Source of the DNA: Rotaria sp. Silwood1
Taxonomy: Eukaryota; Rotifera; Eurotatoria; Philodinida; Philodinidae
Direction: 5' to 3'
Assembly (NCBI GenBank): GCA_905250075.1
Contig: CAJNOP010000030.1
Span: 1,670,539 to 1,734,538 of the forward strand
DNA length: 64,000 bases
Below are positions 50,401-62,324 of the stretch, piece by piece. Each line of letters starts with the position of its first letter. Position 1 is the first letter of the stretch. The position numbers and the translations under genes were made by a program. The notes under the pieces were generated by a model, which did not search any database, was not told the DNA's origin, and saw only the letters and a list, made by a program, of their open reading frames with translations.

Positions 50401-53400
50401 TAACCTATCGAAAAACGAATGATACTCAGAAAGTAAATTTTATAAGGCAGCTTTTGCTCTGCAAACTGATATATTATTATTACAATCGAATTGTAATAGT
50501 CAAACTACTCAGATGTATGAGAAAATTTCCTATTCAAGTCTTTCAAAGATTGTCTCGAACAAAGTCTGATACATATTTTCTAAGCCCACATTTCACAAAA
50601 TTAGTCAAAATCCATAACCTTGGAACATACAACAAATACAGTCTTTGTTTTCTACGTCGCATCGTTTGAAGATACAATTATCAAAGCCTTTATTTTGCAT
50701 TTATACTGTTTTAGATTTTTCTAATCAAGTATAAATACATAGAGATCATAAAATTTCTCTTTTCTTATATTTTGAACAAAAATTTTGTATTAGAAAATAT
50801 GATCAGAAGAATGTCATGTTTCTATGTTGATTTTTTTTTATCGATTAAAAAAGGTCATGTTTTATTTTTTGACAGTACTTTTGTCTATATATAAAGGTTA
50901 TTTGTTTTTATAAGAAATAATTTTTTTTTATAGTGGCAAATTATTGAACTTGTTTTAATAATATTAAATGATATTGTAACAAATTATTTCTCAAATCAAA
51001 TTATTGAAAATGATCATAATGAAACAAAATTTGTTTCACCAGGAGAATTACTTGTTAATGATTTACTTCGTGGTGGAATTCTTAATAATTTGGTTTGTTT
51101 ATCATTGAAAATAAAGAAACAAAGAAATTTACTTTTGTTTTTTAGCTCACAACTTTAATTACTGATGGTTGTGAAAAATTATTTGAATATGTTTCATTTA
51201 TTGGTGAGAAAATTTCTTTTCTTTTTTTTTTGCTTTCATTATCTAATTAGAAAACTAATATTATTTTATAGGTGAACAAGAACTTTCAAGAAGTTTAATA
51301 TTAATCATGGAATTATTAGAATCAGTAACAATAAGTAGTCAACAAATATTACAAACTGATAAATCTTCATCATTTACATTTTGTCAAACACCAATTGAAC
51401 GTATTGTTACAGATACAAATACAAAAGATTTATTTCCAAATATAATGAAGTAAATAATTAAATAGAATATTTTTTTTTTATTTAATTCTATCTATAATAT
51501 TTATAGATTAATTGATATGATTGATTATTTTCCAAAATTAGCAAATCAAGCATTATCAATATTTGCTAAAACTTTAAGTGAAGATAAATTACAAAAACCA
51601 TTTCTTAGACTTTTACCAAAAGATCATGTAAAATTAATTATTGATATAAAAGACATAATAATTTGAATTTTTTCTTTTGTTTTTTTCATTAGAAAGAAAA
51701 AGCTTTACTAAGAAATGGCATAGTTCGATGTTTGGAATTTACCGAACCTGATTCAGATAATAATAACGATATTGATGATACTGGTAAGAATTAATTATTG
51801 AATTTTTCATTTAAATTTAGAAATGATGTTATATTAACATGAGTCTATTATCATAAACAAAAATAAAATAATGTTTTATTAGATAAGATTCTATTCATTT
51901 CTATGCAATGTAAACCCTCAGACAAGTACCTGAGTAGTTGAGAATGAAAGTAAGAGCGACATAGTCCCTCAAAGAAGAACGCTTATTAACTCTTCATCAC
52001 GTACTGATCATTGCTGTGACCATTTGTAGATTGATTATAAAAAATAAATGATGCATGAAATTCCGAAGCTTTAGATATATGTTTTCTAGTGAGCTTCATA
52101 TGCTATCGTCTAATAAAAATAAGACTTCGTTCCAACTTTTTGTCTACGAAACACCTATCGAGCTAAAAAAAACATGAAATTTTCTAAAGAAAATATTCTG
52201 TATCTTCAGACAGTCAAATATTATTGGAGTTTTTTGTATGATAAGACTGTTGAAAAAGCCTACTAATGATTAATATAAATTTAGAAATTTGATTGATAGA
52301 AGAAAAAAGAAAAACTATGTTGACATATAATAATCGAATAATATCAAACAAACATTTTTCTATTCTATTTTTATTCTTTATCAGATTTGAAAGCTCGAAT
52401 GCGTTATACTGTTCTTTGGTTACTAACAAAATCAGTTCAATCAAATATTGGTCATTATCTTTGTGGTTTTACACGTCAAAATCAACTTGAACCAATTGAT
52501 TTTTATTCAACATTAACTGGTAGAAGTTGTCGTGTTAATAATTGTCTTCAAGCAATTTTAACATTTTTTGATGATTTATCACCAACAAATATTGATTATT
52601 ATGAAAAATCTTTACCATTATGTTATGAAGTACTTTATCTTTTATGTATAAATAATTCTTCAAATATAATTAAAATAACATTTGATACACTTCATGAACA
52701 TTTATTTATTCAAAAACAAATACAATTATTTTTTCCATTAAAAACATCATTAACAAATATATTTAAATATTCAATTGAAACATATTTATTACGTCTTATT
52801 ACTCATGAATTATTTCATTTAACAAATGAACCAACAATAATATCAAAAAATTTAATTGATACAACAATAAATCTTCTTTTTGAATTAATTGATATTAAAT
52901 TAAATCGTTTAACATTATCATTATTAAATTTACCATTTATAAAACAAGATTATTTATTAATAAATCAATTAAAAACACCAAATATTGATTTAAATAAAAT
53001 TAATCATATATTACAAGCTTGTCAATATAATGAACGAACAAATTTAAAATTATATCGTTTAGATTCATTAAGAAAATTTTTATCAAATGAAATTAAAACA
53101 ATACAACAAACAAGTACCAGTAATAATAATAATAATGAATTAATTAATGAAATTAATAATAATCAAGATAATTATATTTATGATTGTAAAATAATTCTTG
53201 CATATGCAAATCATTTAAATAATGAACAAATTGATTTTTATTGGAGAAATTCACATATTGATGCATGGCGTTCATTAATTGAATTAATACTTTATCTTAA
53301 TTTAAATCAAATAAAAACATTTCCATTTGATTTATGTAATTTTTTATATGAAAAAATTTTTAATCAAACTAATATTATATTTGATGATCAACAATCAAGT

Positions 53401-56124
53401 CATTTAATGAATATTTTTTTAACATCAACAATATCAATTAAACAATTAAAAATAACAGGAGAATATCGAATGAATTTAATTATTATTTTAAAAAATTTAT
53501 TTGATTTTATTCAACAACGTTTTACATCGAAAGGTCGTGCTGCTATTTATGGTGCTATTGTTCAATGTATTGAAATTATTGAACATATTGAACAACAACA
53601 ACAACAACAAGATGATCTAAGAAAAATATTTAATAATGCTATTCAACATAATCATAATTTATTAACAATTATTTATAATGATGCACTTTCAAATGTACCA
53701 GCTGTTCGAGTAAGCTTTTATTCATTAGTTCTATTCATATGATAATATTAATGATCATCTCATTCGAGTCTTTTAGTAAAATGAATATTTGAAAACTCCT
53801 AATTCAGATCTATCTACAAATTCTATCAATGCAATAGAAATTTTAAAAGAGAAAAAATTATCTTACTAATTTTTTTCTAACACGTATACATTTAACTTAT
53901 AATTTTTGGTCTTGTCATGAGACAAAGATATCATGTTATGCTGTTTTCAAGAGGAAAGTAAAGACATACAAAGTAATACTTTTTCAGATAACCTTTATAG
54001 GATATTTTTTTTCACTATAAATGTTCTCTCTTATTGAGATGCTGAGTTTCGCACAGACACGACGGAGACAGTACAAAGCATGATGACAGTCGTCAGATAG
54101 TAGAGAAGGTAACTACCGCCTCAAATCTTCTCGAACGCTGGTGCCACTACATCTAATGATAACTGAAAAAATTTTTTCGTCAATTTTCTCCTCGTCCTTG
54201 TTGTTCTTAATATTCCTTGAAAAAAATAGTACTTCATTTCTGAACACTTAAGTAGGAATATGTAACATAAAATTGAAAATATGACAAAAAAATATTTAAT
54301 TAAGCAAGATGTAAACGGAAAGATATATATATACTTATGTGGTGTTCATTTCCGTCTTACCTTATTTTGCCGTTAAATTTGCGCACATTTTAAATTAAGG
54401 TAAATTTAAATATGATTATTATCACAATGCAATTCATTCGATTTTAAGTTAGGTTGATCTGTTATCAGATTTAATTATTAATCAACATTGATTATGATTT
54501 CACATTTAAATTTAACAAATGAATCTCACACGATGTAATAAAAGAAATAGTCATTGAGAAAGAATGAGTTGGTCAACGAATAAATTCTTTCTCTCAATAT
54601 TTCAGTGTTTGATTTATATTCTTTTTTCAAAACTCTTAGTAACAGAGTTTAACAGCTGATATGATTAAAGTGCGATCACCTAAACATAAGTCATATTTGT
54701 CGCCTCGGGTGCGGATCACTTGTGTGCATATTTGATATCAATATTGAGTAAATTTTTTGCTCATCATTGTTCTTTTGTAAAGACTCAAAAAAGATCATAA
54801 TCAATTTATTTTTAGTCATCAGCATCAAGTCTGCTCACATCTTTAATAACTATTGACATATCAGATATAATATTTAATAATTTTAATCAAACATTTTTAC
54901 GTTCACTTGAAAGTGAATTACGTCAATTGATGTGTGCTGTAGTACAATCATTACAAACATCTGGTACAGTTGATCTCAAAACATGGCATTCATTTTCATC
55001 TTATATGGTAAAAAGAAAAACAAAAGTTTGATTTATTTTCTTTATAAATTCAATAACAACATTTAGGCACTTCTTCTACGAATTGCATCAGTTCATAATG
55101 GTGCTCAATTACTTGTATCGAGTAATATCTTCGACGCACTTTTACCACTCATTGATTTCCATACGGATACTCGACGCTTATTACAGTAAGACTTTTTTTG
55201 TCAATCTAGAATTAAAAAAAAAATTCTAGAAGTATATATTAAAATAGGGATAATGAAACAGGTCGCAATGGTCGATGGATGTTTGGTCGTACACTTGCCT
55301 TTGTTGTTGATTTAACAGTTGCTTCATTAATGGCAAACGTTCGAACAAAAGAAAAAGTATAAAAAAATAAAAACAATAATTTCTTCTATACATATATATG
55401 TCTTAGGTTTATCAATTTGCAAATCATTTAACCGAACTAATTTTGACAATCTTAGCAAGTCCATTAGATAGTTTATGTGCATTGCATGAAATAGATACTG
55501 TTCTTAAAATAATCTATACACTTGATGCATCGAGTAAGAATTTCTATTTCTTATATTCAAAATAAAATATTTTGAATTTTAGCTGATTCAAATGCTCGTT
55601 CCATCGATGGACAATTACAACGAATGCGTCATTCATCATTAAAATTACTTTCAATTCTTTCACGTGATGATTTATTTCGTCATTTATTATCACAAATAGA
55701 CACAACTCGTGCACGTCCAATTATTTCAACAACATATTGGCGAGTTTGTTCTTATGTATTAGCTATGGCTATTCATGTTGTTCATCAAAGTAAATAATTA
55801 TTCTTCATATTAATATATTGACTATATTTTCATAATTATTTTAGATAGTTCAGAACTTACTGAACATCTTCCAGCTATACTTAAATTATGTGAATGGATT
55901 ACATTAAATACAACAAATTTATCACAAGCAGAAAAATCTACTTTGTTTAATTTTTGTCAGATGCCAATTGATCGAATATCAACACCAAAAGTCAAACAAG
56001 AACTATTAATCAATATGATGAAGTATTGAAAGATAATATCAAAATAAAATCTTTTTTTTTATTTATTTTTTTTTGTATCTTTAGATTAATGGATAGTAGT
56101 TCATCATTATACAATCCACATTGA
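44471..56124 (+). CDS. NUP205: nuclear pore scaffold protein NUP205 (Nup192 family)
   Basis: Twenty-three coding exons: 44471-44602, 44679-45438, 45510-45701, 47038-47147, 47205-47384, 47454-47567, 48453-48594, 48658-48863, 48925-49107, 49164-49403, 50934-51092, 51146-51203, 51272-51449, 51507-51627, 51693-51783, 52385-53709, 54816-55007, 55067-55185, 55248-55356, 55407-55533, 55583-55789, 55845-56022, 56085-56124. They sum to 5163 nt, 1720 aa plus stop. Family landmarks include AFAISDLF-like text (CFAISDLFQ), PDCTRGLLAVQLYY, the GLGNVKHRRRVQD stretch, QLAWAIILRARS, LPDG, FEHPQW and SEIAMHFW. NUP205 is an alpha-solenoid in the inner ring of the pore. The human protein is about 2012 aa, so this one is shorter, mainly at the C terminus. 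Introns 3, 6, 10, 15 and 16 are 0.6-1.5 kb; the rest are 45-108 bp. The acceptor of exon 8 follows an A-run, which is unusual. A Gln run lies near 53595. Confidence 0.93.
45745..45752 (+). repeat. 8-bp target-site duplication, left copy
   Basis: ATTTGTAT lies directly before the left end of the hAT-type fold-back and is repeated at 46375-46382. Confidence 0.85.
45753..46374. mobile_element. hAT-type fold-back MITE in NUP205 intron 3
   Basis: A 622-bp element is flanked by identical 8-bp duplications ATTTGTAT. The ends are perfect for the first 23 bp: CAGTGACGTATCCAGGATTT and on. The whole element is two inverted arms of about 300 bp meeting near 46063, close to the palindrome CCACATGTGG. An 8-bp duplication and CAGTG-type termini are the hallmarks of hAT transposons. 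The mirror frames on the two arms are not genes. There is no transposase, so it must have been moved by one encoded elsewhere. High arm similarity and an intact duplication suggest a fairly recent insertion, or a structure kept uniform by gene conversion. Confidence 0.88.
46375..46382 (+). repeat. 8-bp target-site duplication, right copy
   Basis: ATTTGTAT, identical to the left copy at 45745-45752. Confidence 0.85.
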
Positions 56125-56158
56125 TATAAACATACTTTTTTTTTTTGTGTAACTAAAA

Positions 56159-56164
56159 AATAAA
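56159..56164 (+). promoter_or_regulatory. poly(A) signal of NUP205
   Basis: AATAAA 34 bp after the TGA stop, followed by a T/G-rich stretch (TTTTTTGTTTGTTTG). Confidence 0.65.
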
Positions 56165-56384
56165 CTAGGTTCATATTTTTTGTTTGTTTGTTATGATTAT
56201 TAAATCAAATCTATGCAAAATAAGATATTTAATCTACCATGTTTATTTGAAAAACTACAAATAAACATTGTTGAAGAGGAAGAAAAAAAGTAAGAGATGA
56301 AGAAATTTAGAAAGAAGAATCAATGTTTTGAATCAACTTGAGAAAAACAGATTCATCGATGTTATTTAATGTTCATGTTCAACT

Positions 56385-56655
56385 TACTGAAGAAGAAAAC
56401 CAAAGCATCTTCTGTGACTGTCTGACTAACGAAAGAAAAGAGGACGTATGTGCTTAGATCGAGCAGCTGCAATATATTTTTCAGAATATCAATGTCATTG
56501 CGATGATACTTTGGCGAATTAACCATCTGATTCATATTTAAAACACTCTGATACCAGTGGGCTAATGAATGCCTTTGTTGAATTCTCGAATGAAGATCAT
56601 AGCATTTTTTTTGTCTTTCTAATGCAAATGCAAGAATAACAAGGATAAAAATTGC
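56385..56655 (-). CDS. possible exon of a small secreted protein
   Basis: On the minus strand an open stretch begins after an acceptor-like TTATTATAG. It encodes a hydrophobic signal-like segment (AIFILVILAFALE) and then a helical polar region with HWYQSVLNMNQMV. There is no ATG at its start; the first in-frame codon is TTG, so a start exon would have to lie upstream and was not found. It ends at a good donor (TTCA|GTAAGT). A downstream piece after TTATTTGTAG at about 56235 would add IFQINMVD and a stop. It could be a secreted peptide gene tail-to-tail with NUP205, or chance. Confidence 0.3.
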
Positions 56656-56661
56656 CGACAA

Positions 56662-57539
56662 TTTTCTATAATAACTATAATCTACAAAGAGAGTCTGAAT
56701 ACTATTTCATTTCATGATCATATTTAATATTAGATAGCAACTATGTCAACAACACAATATATAACTTCAAGTTGAGAGTCCATCCGCAAAGCATCCATTA
56801 TGAACTATCAGAAGTGAAAACAACCATACAATCAAAATACAACAACAGCTAGTACTTAAACACAACACTTAAGTTCAAACGCATAAAATAATGTTCTAAG
56901 AAGCTCAACTGTACTTGAGGTATGGTATTATCAGATATGATCCTTTTATAGCATATCTTATGCAATTTTGACCTACCAAATCCTTCCACCTCTGACTAAA
57001 ATAGTAGAAATTATAGATGTCAAATATTAACTACTATAATATTTTCTTGTCTATTTTGGATGGTATTTTTAAGTACAAAAAATAAGAAGATAACGCTTTT
57101 GGAGGTCCTTATCTTAGTAGTTTTGTAGCTCTTGAGAATTGTTGTTGATGCTGAGAAAGTGCCTCCAAATCTGCATCGAATAGTGCAGATTATAGATAAA
57201 CAATTGTTCAGCATAACTTATGCATAACTCTATACTAACAGCGTTCTAAATTTTTTGTAATCAATTTATGATTTTTACTTGAAGACATTTATAGAATTTC
57301 GTTCAGAATACTCTTTTGAAAATGTAATTTTCTATTACTCTTAAAAGCCACAAGAAAGCTTATTTGATCGTCTATTTTTTATGTGATAATCGAAAACTTG
57401 TACTTATCTTTTTTCTCTTTGCTTTTATTCTAAAAGCCAGAACAATAATAAGTAAAAGAAAATTCGAGTGAGGTCTTGATCACATTCAAGAAAAATGTAA
57501 ACTCTTGAGAACAATCATATTTACAAACTTGAACGTTGT
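56662..57539. other. intergenic region
   Basis: No supportable feature. The 64-codon minus-strand frame at 57020-57214 has no domain. Confidence 0.4.
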
Positions 57540-58143
57540 ATATATTCCCCCTGCTCAAAATCAAGTACAAATCTTATTTCCTCGATTATTTCTTTACTGT
57601 ATGGTGATTCCGTCCGATTTTTATATCACAGATACATGCTCGACTACTGAACTTATTCTGAAAGTTTCAGCCCTATAAGATGAAAATTGATGAAGAAAAC
57701 TACTAATATGCCTCCGACACTCATATGCTACTGAAATAAAGTTTTGGTATTTTATTGATTTCTCAGTTGTTTTATATTGCATTTGAGATTTCGGTTGATG
57801 GTTAGTTAGGTCTTAGATACGCCTTTACAGTGAGACATCTTAAGATGTCTCACTGTAAAGGCGTATCTAAGACCTAACTAACCATCAACCGAAATCTCAA
57901 ATGCAATATAAAACAACTGAGAAATCAATAAAATACCAAAACTTTATTTCAGTAGCATATGAGTGTCGGAGGCATATATTAGTAGTTTTCTTCATCAATT
58001 TTTGTCATATAGGATTGAAGCTTTTAGAATAAGTTGAGTAGTCGAGCATGTATCTGTGATATAAAAATCGGACGGAATTACCATATTGTAAAGAAATAAT
58101 CGAAGAAATAAGGTGTGTACTTTATTTTGAGCAGGGGAATATA
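57540..58143. repeat. 604-bp near-perfect palindrome
   Basis: Two arms of about 302 bp meet without a spacer at 57841/57842 (GAGACATCTT|AAGATGTCTC). The inner 110-130 bp of the arms appear identical. Farther out there are scattered substitutions and short indels, for example five C on the left against four G on the right near the ends. The ends read TATATTCCCC and GGGGAATATA. A clear target-site duplication is not visible beyond TATA-like bases. It is probably a fold-back transposon, or a fused pair of MITE copies. Confidence 0.8.
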
Positions 58144-58367
58144 AATCAGATGAAAACATGATCTATTTACAGGCTCTTGTACAAATCTGCATTGTCATTG
58201 TTTTCTTCACATTACACATATTTAAATTCTATGTGTAAAGAAAAAACTACACAAGCGTAATTGTAGGTTGATAACATAGAGTCAATAAACACATAAAGAT
58301 AAAGAAAAATCAGTTTCAAGAGAAATTCATTTTAACAAAAGACACGGTTCGCAAGAGACGTACGTTA

Positions 58368-61300
58368 ATGACTGATAAAGCTCCTTCATCTCTTTTGGTA
58401 TTGCCTATTGAGCTCGTCTATCGCATTCTGGACAATCTCGACCAGCTAACAATTTTATGTTCAGTTCGTCATGTCTGTGCACGATTGGATGCGATCACTG
58501 ACACGTATCATCGATATCAAGTAAATTTCACCTTTGTCATGGAGCTAGATATCTATCGTCTTCGGGATATTATTTTGGTTACCTTAGTTGTTGATTTTAG
58601 AATAGTAAAAATTCGATTGTAATATTTTGACCTTGACGAATATTACCCGAAAGAAAAGAATCAATCGCATTATTTGAGGTATTTTCAAGGAATATATTGA
58701 GTTTCTTTTCTTTCTGTGATATTTGGCTAAACAGAAAACAAGTTCAATGTATTTTTAAGATCCATCGAATCTTTTTGTATCGCACTTTTGTCTTTCTATA
58801 GTAGTTATAGACAAAATTTCTTTAGATAAATCGGATTGAACATCACACAAGAGGTCTAGTTGAATTTCGTGAATGCTACACTTCTTGGATTAACGAAACC
58901 TAAACATTTATTAAAGTAATGAATCTATCAAAAGAAAATAAACTTAATTCTTAGAAGTCCCAGAACGAAAGAAACTGTAAAAGCTATCGAAACTGTAGAA
59001 ACTCTAACAAGGCACTGTAATCATAATAACTATACAATCATCCAATGAATACAAGTAGTTTATTAGACGCAAAGAAAATCAATAAGAAATTGTTTCAATC
59101 CATTTTGACTCTGCCACTTATGATAGTCTTTAGATAGAGTAAATGAAATGTAACTATCAAGCAGTTGTGTTTTGTAAATAAAGGTTTTCTTATGAGAAGA
59201 TAGGTGATTAATTTGTTTCATGGACACGATTAGTTTAGTTTACAAAGTTTCCTAGTTCATAATTCTGCTCACATAAAAAGGAATTTCTTAATTTAAGCAA
59301 ATACAAGCCTTCTAAACTGATGAACTGGACGTTTTATTTGAGATTTCAAGCGATATAATCAATTTCTCCATCATTGATGTAGATGTTTTTTGTAATGAAA
59401 TACATCTATTTTGTATTTGACACTTACATGGAATGATTTCACTCGAAGCGCATTATTAATGTGAACAATGCAAGGGCCTACGTTTTTAAATAAAGGTCTC
59501 AGGATAAATGCTGTCATAGTAAAATTCGACTTATGACAGTAAGATAAACTTGAAACATGGCAAGAAGATATCTTTTGAATTTACGGTTTCCACTGACATT
59601 TCATTTACATGGAAAATCATGAACAAAAGTTTCAATGAAATGAAATCGATGAGGATTGTAACTAAGTGCACTCTAAAGTCCTTTTGAAAATCTTGTTGGT
59701 TTCTTGATAGCAACCAAAAATCCCATGAAATAAAGTTCCTGCGACATTCTATCATGGTCTGTACTCACTATCCACGGTCTTCACTCGTAATTCTGGAAAC
59801 ACGCTCGATAAGATTAGGAGAGTCTTACAAAATTGTGAGACTAATTTCTAGACAAAACAAACAATAGAATGTCGTGAAGATTCACATTCAAATCGCTTGT
59901 GAAACAATATCTTCAATTATGATCATGATACCGACAAGACGTCTCATTAAATGTTCTTCAACTTTTAATCAACATAAGTACCAAATACGACCATCAATAA
60001 CGAAGTTAATTTTGAGTTCTACCCAAGCAGATAAACATTTTCAAAAACGCGTTTAAACGCACAAAACAGGGCTTAAAATCCAGAAAAAGTGGACGTGTTT
60101 GGCTCACAATCGCGGTTCCCGATTGTCAGCGAAAAACAACCACTTTATGCCCTTTTTTTGTGTTTAAGCGTGTTTTTGAAAATATATGTCTGCTTGGGTA
60201 GTGAATATATCATTACTTTCATATTATTGATCCGACTTCAGCAGCTATTGATTGAATCAACTTCGTTTATCGATAGTTCATCCGATTGTATCATCGGAGA
60301 TACTCTTACACAAAGATTTTCACCATATATGCGATATACTATGAGGCACCATAACCATTGCATATGAAAAAAACAACAGAGGATAAACAATGCACTCAGA
60401 GTAAGCAAAGTGATGAAATTCATTCATTCTATGTGTGCATTTTCCCAATTCACTTCTGACTGCTTTTCTAAGGTCAGTTGACTCAAGTTTATTTTATGAT
60501 CGCTTTCAAAACAGCTCCCTTTCTGTCACTATCATGTATTTTTCGAGACGAGAGCAACCGAATCATGTTTAATATCTTCTGAACTTAAGCTATTGAAGGT
60601 GTCGCAGTTTATCAATTTTCACTCGTATTATACAGTGATACGAAATTCTCTCCTCATTTAATTCTTCACATTTTTCGGCTTTTACATAGACACTTACTAT
60701 GCTTAATCTTGGGAGAAATCAAATTAGAGACGAAGGAGCACAACATCTTGCCAATGCTCTTACTAACAACACGGTACAATTCCATGTTCTACTTATCTTT
60801 CTCTTCACAATCTCCACTTTTCACACAGATACTCACTACACTTGACCTTTGGGATAATGAAATTGGAGGTGAAGGGACACAGTATCTTGCCAATGCTCTT
60901 ACTAACAACACGGTAAAACATGATTCTCTATTGATGTTCATCTTTACTATATCTATTTTTCAAACAGACACTTACGACACTCTACCTTGAGTGGAATCAA
61001 ATAGGAGTCGAAGGTACACAACATCTTACCAATGCTCTTACCAAAAACACGGTAACACACTCTTTTCTATTCATGTTGCTCTTTACTATCTCGAATGTTT
61101 ACATAGACACTTACTACACTCAATCTTAGATGTAATCAGATTGGAGACAATGGAGCACAGCATCTTGCCAATGCTCTCACTAGCAATACAGTAAAACACC
61201 ATCCACTACTCATTTTCCTCTTTACTTTCTTCATTGTATACACAGAAACTCACCACACTCAACCTTAGATGTAATGAAATTGGAGCCGACGGTGCCCAAC

Positions 61301-62324
61301 ATCTTGCCAATGCTCTCATCAACAATACGGTTAAACACAATTTTCTACTCATTTTCCGTTGTACTATCTCCACTTTTTACATAGACACTCACCACACTCA
61401 TCCTTGAATGGAATCAAATCCGAGACAAAGGGACAAAATATCTTGCCAATGCTCTTATCACCAACACGGTAAAACACCATTCTCTACCCATGCCTATTCT
61501 TCGATATATCACCTTTTCACACAGACACTTACTATACTCGATCTTGGAGATAATGAAATCGGAGGCGAAGGGGCGCAATATCTTGCTAATGCTCTCACTA
61601 AGAACACGGTAACACATTGTTTTATTGTCATCTCACTCTTCGCAGTCTCAAATTTTCTTACAGGCACTCACTATACTCAATCTTAGATGTAATCGAATCG
61701 GAGACAACGGGGCACAGTATCTCGCTGATGCTCTGACCTACAACACGGTAAAACACTTTTTCGCCACTAATTTTCCTATTTACTATTCTTCACTATTTAC
61801 ATAGACACTTACCACACTTAACCTTACGGAAAATGAAATTCGGGACGAAGGAGCACGACATCTTGCCCATGCTCTCACTCACAATATGGTAAAATATCGT
61901 TTTATATCTATTCGACTATCGATATCTTGACTTTTGACACAGACACTAACTACACTCGATCTTGGCGATAATGAAATCGGAAATGAAGGAGTACAAGATC
62001 TTGCCAATGCACTCACTGACAACACGGTAAATCAGCATCTTCTACTTATTTCGTTCTTCACTATTTTGGCTTTCACACAGACACTTATCACACTCAACCT
62101 TGAACGGAATCATATTCGAGACGAAGGAGCACAACATATTGCCAATGCCCTGATAAAAAATGCAGTAAAACACCATTTTCTACTCATTGGACTCTTCGGC
62201 ATCTCGACTTTTCACATAGACACTCACTACACTCAATCTTAAGTACAATCATATTAGACAACAAGAAAGAGAAGCTGCCATGGACTTTATGAAGACAAAT
62301 AACATGCTGAAAATATTGTGGTGA
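58368..62324 (+). CDS. F-box and leucine-rich-repeat protein
   Basis: Thirteen exons: 58368-58520, 60690-60773, 60829-60912, 60968-61051, 61107-61190, 61246-61329, 61385-61468, 61525-61608, 61664-61747, 61805-61888, 61943-62026, 62081-62164, 62220-62324. They give 393 aa. Exon 1 (51 aa) is an F-box: LPIELVYRILDNLDQL, then RHVCARLDAITDTYHRYQ. It ends in phase 0 at CAA|GTAAAT. Eleven 84-nt exons each encode one 28-residue repeat of the form TLTTLNLxxNEIGDEGAQHL, then ANALTNNT; the last exon adds a half repeat and a charged tail ending KILW. The repeats are ribonuclease-inhibitor/NLRC3 type. F-box proteins link targets to SCF ubiquitin ligases, with the LRR as substrate binder; that role is inferred. 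Joining exon 1 to the LRR exons across 2169 bp is the weakest step: phase fits, but a separate gene or missed exon is possible. Confidence 0.75.
60019..60201. mobile_element. 183-bp MITE in intron 1 of the F-box-LRR gene
   Basis: Inverted ends start CTACCCAAGCAGA and TCTGCTTGGGTAG reversed. The match runs about 60 bp inward with mismatches: TTTTCAAAAACGCGTTTAAA on the left against the inverse of TTTAAGCGTGTTTTTGAAAA on the right. No open frame of note and no certain target-site duplication. It belongs to a small non-autonomous DNA element class that I cannot name. Confidence 0.7.
60690..62219 (+). repeat. 11 tandem exon/intron units, period about 139 bp
   Basis: Each unit is an 84-nt LRR exon plus an intron of 54-57 bp. 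The eleven introns measure 55, 55, 55, 55, 55, 56, 55, 57, 54, 54 and 55 bp. Introns share a layout: GTAAAACA-like starts, TCTCTACTCATTTTC-like middles and an ACACAG/ACATAG acceptor. The array is therefore a genomic tandem repeat that grew by duplication of whole units. A twelfth, terminal exon (62220-62324) begins like the others and then diverges. Confidence 0.85.

Noticed and set aside
50337..50669. 110-codon frame
   Set aside because: It lies wholly within NUP205 intron 10 and resembles no domain; base use is like intron sequence.
58368..58622. F-box frame read through to 84 codons
   Set aside because: After residue 51 the sequence loses F-box character and a donor CAA|GTAAAT fits; the read-through tail is most likely intron.
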